Source: Splendidivirga corallicola (lineage in GTDB: Bacteria > Bacteroidota > Bacteroidia > Cytophagales > Cyclobacteriaceae). Taken from it: a DNA stretch of 64,000 nucleotides. Under the pieces are notes generated by a model that saw only the letters and a program-made list of their open reading frames with translations, searched no databases and was not told the origin of the DNA. The DNA lies in assembly GCA_030442035.1 (NCBI GenBank), contig JAUJEA010000009.1, positions 62,001-126,000 on the forward strand, read 5' to 3'. Made by a program: the position numbers and the translations under genes. Shown piece by piece: positions 61,554 to 64,000 of the stretch (position 1 is the stretch's first letter; every line of letters begins with the position of its first letter).

Positions 61554-61847
61554 ATGAAAAATCTATTTGCGCTACTAATGGTCTGTGGATTTTTATTCAC
61601 ATTCACTGCGTGTAACAATGCTAAGAAGGACTCTTCAGACAGCGAAACTACAGAGCAACCTGCTGGTGATGCTGCTACTGAAGAATCTGCCTCAGAAGCC
61701 TCTGATGAAGCAGCAACGGAAGAAGAAACTACCGAAGCTGATTCAACAGCGACTGAGGATCACGGCGAAGAGGGTGCTGAAGAAGAGGGCAGTGAATCTT
61801 CTGAAGATGGTGAGGAAGAAAGCCAAGACGGAGAAGAAGGCAATTAA
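61554..61847 (+). CDS. Acidic low-complexity lipoprotein (97 aa)
   Basis: Signal peptide M-K-N-L-F-A-L-L-M-V-C-G-F-L-F-T-F-T-A-C20 with a lipobox. The mature part is almost only E, D, S, A, T and G, with no fold visible. Likely a flexible acidic surface or periplasmic lipoprotein. Function unknown. Confidence 0.75.
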   Translation: MKNLFALLMVCGFLFTFTACNNAKKDSSDSETTEQPAGDAATEESASEASDEAATEEETTEADSTATEDHGEEGAEEEGSESSEDGEEESQDGEEGN

Positions 61848-61871
61848 ATCTTTTAACTGAAAAGAAATTTT

Positions 61872-61906
61872 GAGAGGCAACTCAACTGGGTTGCCTCTCT
61901 TTTTTG
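61872..61906 (+). terminator. Intrinsic terminator after the acidic lipoprotein gene
   Basis: GAGAGGCAAC (61872-61881) pairs with GTTGCCTCTC (61890-61899), followed by TTTTTT. Confidence 0.88.
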
Positions 61907-61973
61907 TTCAAAGGTTTGAGGTGAATTTCCATATTTTTGTAATTAAGCTATTCAATTCAAAATCTTATAGTCC

Positions 61974-62585
61974 TTGAAAGAAGAACAGTTTTATCATATG
62001 CTAGCGCAGCATGTACCAACAGTAAGTATCGATTATTGTTATCGGCTGAGGCAGCGTTATCGTTTTCATTTCAAGCTAAGTAAAAGCAGAAAAACCAAGC
62101 TTGGTGATTATCGGTTTGATCCTTCTACAAAATCGCACACGATTTCTGTTAACTATGACCTTAACCCTTACTCCTTCTTGATCACTTATATACATGAAGT
62201 GGCGCATTTGGTTGTGAGAGAGGTGTATGGAAATAACTCAGCCCCTCATGGAAAAGAGTGGAAACGCACATTCAAGGAGCTCTTTTCTCCATTACTAAAC
62301 GATTCGGTTTTCCCTCAAAAGATCCTGGTACCGCTCGTAAAATATTTGCGCAACCCTAAGGCTTCCTCTTATGCAGATGGAGCTTTACTTATGGCATTGC
62401 ATACATATGACGATAAGGATAATCAAGCCAACTTTCTACACCAGCTTGAATCCGGAAGGATCTTTCGCATTGGATCAAGGGTGTTTAAAAAAGGCAATAC
62501 AAGAAGAACAAGAGTGCTGTGCCTGGAACCTAAAACTGGTAGAAAATATTTGATATCAAAAATGGCCGAGGTTGAACCACTTTGA
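61974..62585 (+). CDS. SprT-like zinc metalloprotein
   Basis: 203 aa from a TTG start (ATG 61998 is an alternative). The HExxH motif is Y-I-H-E-V-A-H-L-V, with a downstream H-G-K-E-W-K-R-T-F as in SprT domains. The typical C-terminal zinc ribbon with C-x-x-C is not seen; instead the tail is basic. Cytosolic. It may be a DNA-protein crosslink protease relative or a non-enzymatic SprT-like protein. Confidence 0.8.
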   Translation: MKEEQFYHMLAQHVPTVSIDYCYRLRQRYRFHFKLSKSRKTKLGDYRFDPSTKSHTISVNYDLNPYSFLITYIHEVAHLVVREVYGNNSAPHGKEWKRTFKELFSPLLNDSVFPQKILVPLVKYLRNPKASSYADGALLMALHTYDDKDNQANFLHQLESGRIFRIGSRVFKKGNTRRTRVLCLEPKTGRKYLISKMAEVEPL

Positions 62586-62588
62586 ACT

Positions 62589-63191
62589 TTAACTTGGAGT
62601 TGCCAACCTTCTATTGATGAAATGTTCAACCAAAGCAAGAAATTTTTGGGGAGGAAGTGTACGCCAGTTGGTGATTTGGAGATTGCCACCAAAATTAATA
62701 TAGGAATCAATATTATAGTTTTTCCATTCTTCGAGAACAAAATCTCTAAAGTTAATCGCAGCAATCCACCCATCTTCAACATCCTCAAACCACTCTTCAT
62801 AATAGCAGTCGTCCGAGCCATGAAAATTAAGCACATTTTCTCCGATCAAAACAAATTTCCTAATGCCCAATGTCACAAAGTGATCAATGATGTTTCGCTT
62901 AAAGTGCATGATGTCATTGTTGATTGCATCATTCCATTCACCAATAAACTCTATGACAATGGTCCCATGCTGATAATCAACAAAGAGTATTTTTATATAG
63001 AGTGTATCTGACCCCATATAATCCCAGGCAGGATCAATGTAGTAACCATAAATGGTCTCTGAGTAAAGATCAAAATTGTACTGTTTCCCATGGAATGGTG
63101 AGCTCTCGTCCAGGGAAGAATCATAGTATTTGTGCCAGTTATAAAAAGGTTCTATATCATGCACTCTTGCCTGCTTTAATACCAAATACAA
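62589..63191 (-). CDS. Conserved Bacteroidota hypothetical protein
   Basis: 200 aa from a TTG start; a TGA lies just upstream in frame. Rich in aromatic residues with W-H-K-Y-Y-D-S-S-L-D-E-S-S-P-F, G-Y-Y-I-D-P-A-W-D, G-E-N-V-L-N-F-H-G-S-D-D-C-Y-Y-E-E-W. The pattern looks like a conserved Cytophagales family of unknown function. It lies 33 nt downstream of the GlcNAc-kinase-like gene on the same strand. Confidence 0.65.
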   Translation of the reverse strand: MYLVLKQARVHDIEPFYNWHKYYDSSLDESSPFHGKQYNFDLYSETIYGYYIDPAWDYMGSDTLYIKILFVDYQHGTIVIEFIGEWNDAINNDIMHFKRNIIDHFVTLGIRKFVLIGENVLNFHGSDDCYYEEWFEDVEDGWIAAINFRDFVLEEWKNYNIDSYINFGGNLQITNWRTLPPQKFLALVEHFINRRLATPS

Positions 63192-63224
63192 AGTTCCTCA
63201 AAATAGTTGAGTTTCAATATATTC

Positions 63225-64000
63225 TTAACCGTTTTCTTGGTGAAAAAGTGTAAGTCCGGCAATCGGATTTTCAAGAATGTTTCTCACGGTTACTTTTTTA
63301 TCACTTGCAACTTGTCTTAATATATCTCCAAAATAATAGGCAACACCACCCACAAAATGAACCTTGTACTGTGAATGATTTTCATACTTCATAACATTCT
63401 TCTCAAAGAATAGATCAAATGCTTCATACAAGATAGTATAGATTGAAGTATCCTTACGGTGATCGAACAAGAACTTGGTGAAAGAAGCCAGATAGCGATT
63501 TGGGAAAGATCCTTTATGTATCTTTTGCAGAACATCCTCTCTTTTAAGTTGATATCGCAAATTTGCTTTTTCCATGATCAGTGGGGGAAGCTCATTGCGC
63601 AGATACGCAGCAATGAATTTTTTTCCCAAATAGGCGCCACTCCCTTCGTCCCCGAGGAAAAAACCCAAAGGCTGAATATTTTCGAGTATTTTCTCACCGT
63701 CGTAAAGGCAGGAATTTGCACCTGTGCCAAGTATGCAGGCTATTCCGGATTCATTGTTGCAAAGGCCTCTGGCTGCAGCCAGAATATCCGTATAGACCTC
63801 AATAGTAGCTTCCGGAAAAATTTCGGAAAAGGCATTTTGAACAATCTTGATTTGATCCTTTCCGGAGCATCCGGCACCATAAAAAAAAATGCTTTGTACA
63901 GGGTCATGAATGGAGGGTAGCAGATTACTTTTAATCTCCTCTACGATTGCTTCCGGTTCCTGGTAAAAGGGATTGAAGCCTATGGTTTTGGCCTGTTGTA
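63225..64000 (-). CDS. N-acetylglucosamine kinase-like (BadF/BadG ATPase family), partial
   Basis: The frame is open from the window edge to the stop at 63225, giving about 258 residues; the start lies beyond 64000. It has F-F-Y-G-A-G-C-S-G, the sugar/ATP motif I-L-G-T-G-A-N-S, G-F-F-L-G-D-E-G-S-G-A-Y-L-G and F-V-G-G-V-A-Y-Y-F. These are the ASKHA-fold motifs of BadF-type GlcNAc kinases, which phosphorylate amino sugars in cell-wall recycling. Confidence 0.85.
   Translation of the reverse strand, partial: QQAKTIGFNPFYQEPEAIVEEIKSNLLPSIHDPVQSIFFYGAGCSGKDQIKIVQNAFSEIFPEATIEVYTDILAAARGLCNNESGIACILGTGANSCLYDGEKILENIQPLGFFLGDEGSGAYLGKKFIAAYLRNELPPLIMEKANLRYQLKREDVLQKIHKGSFPNRYLASFTKFLFDHRKDTSIYTILYEAFDLFFEKNVMKYENHSQYKVHFVGGVAYYFGDILRQVASDKKVTVRNILENPIAGLTLFHQENG

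Overview
The window is a stretch of a Bacteroidota chromosome, most likely a marine-type Cytophagales relative. The signs are a DUF4249 protein beside an MG2/plug-like outer-membrane partner, an ECF sigma/FecR/STN-TonB receptor trio, many lipoproteins with short lipoboxes, an Omp85-type barrel fused to a phosphoesterase, and a conserved era-der pair. The species was not identified.

Layout. (1) 1-14.2 kb: cell envelope and housekeeping genes. These are a DUF4249 protein (cut by the window start), an MG2-like protein, rhomboid protease, polyprenyl diphosphate synthase, proC, a DUF985 cupin, a POTRA-barrel protein, an HD domain fused to a Pycsar-type membrane effector domain, an SdiA-regulated-like lipoprotein, and a 1237-aa phosphoesterase/kinase-like/barrel protein. 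(2) 14.2-21.2 kb: acidic lipoproteins with lipocalin-like repeats, one of them frameshifted, then a FecI-FecR-TonB receptor cassette. (3) 21.5-48.1 kb: a stress/low-oxygen type gene set. It holds two GH130 enzymes, a GT4 glycosyltransferase, DUF2267, a phosphoribosyltransferase, a Ca-type P-ATPase, a CNNM/CBS protein, an alcohol dehydrogenase, a universal stress protein, a FtsX-type ABC exporter, a Na/Ca exchanger, a Crp/Fnr regulator, a NarL-type response regulator with a PAS histidine kinase, a truncated PEP synthase, a YciF-like ferritin fold protein, both halves of an Rv2004c-like kinase pair as separate genes, and a YtfI/YtfJ pair. Five intergenic or near-promoter sites match TGAT-N4-ATCA exactly and several more differ by one base. 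A single Crp/Fnr-type regulon is therefore plausible.

(4) 48.26-59.06 kb: an approximately 10.8-kb genomic island inserted in the 3' end of an initiator tRNA-Met gene. It is bounded by a 17-bp perfect direct repeat (TAGTAGCGGGAGCAGGA). The original tRNA terminator is stranded at the far end, and no integrase is visible. The cargo includes a compact bacterial ubiquitin-like conjugation operon (Ubl, E2, JAB-E1 fusion, DUF6527). A divergent set follows: a sigma-like protein, two small proteins and a papain/C39-like predicted cysteine peptidase. Also present are a decayed membrane-protein gene, an ATP-grasp remnant, small membrane/lipoprotein genes, and a ComEC-like metallo-hydrolase next to an Amidase_2 protein. 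(5) 59.1-64 kb: core chromosome again, with era, der, an acidic lipoprotein, a SprT-like protein, a conserved hypothetical and an N-acetylglucosamine-kinase-like gene cut by the window end.

The most promising region is the tRNA-fMet island. It pairs a Ubl-conjugation operon with a divergently transcribed putative peptidase module, an arrangement that looks like a defence or conflict system. Function is inferred from domains and context only.
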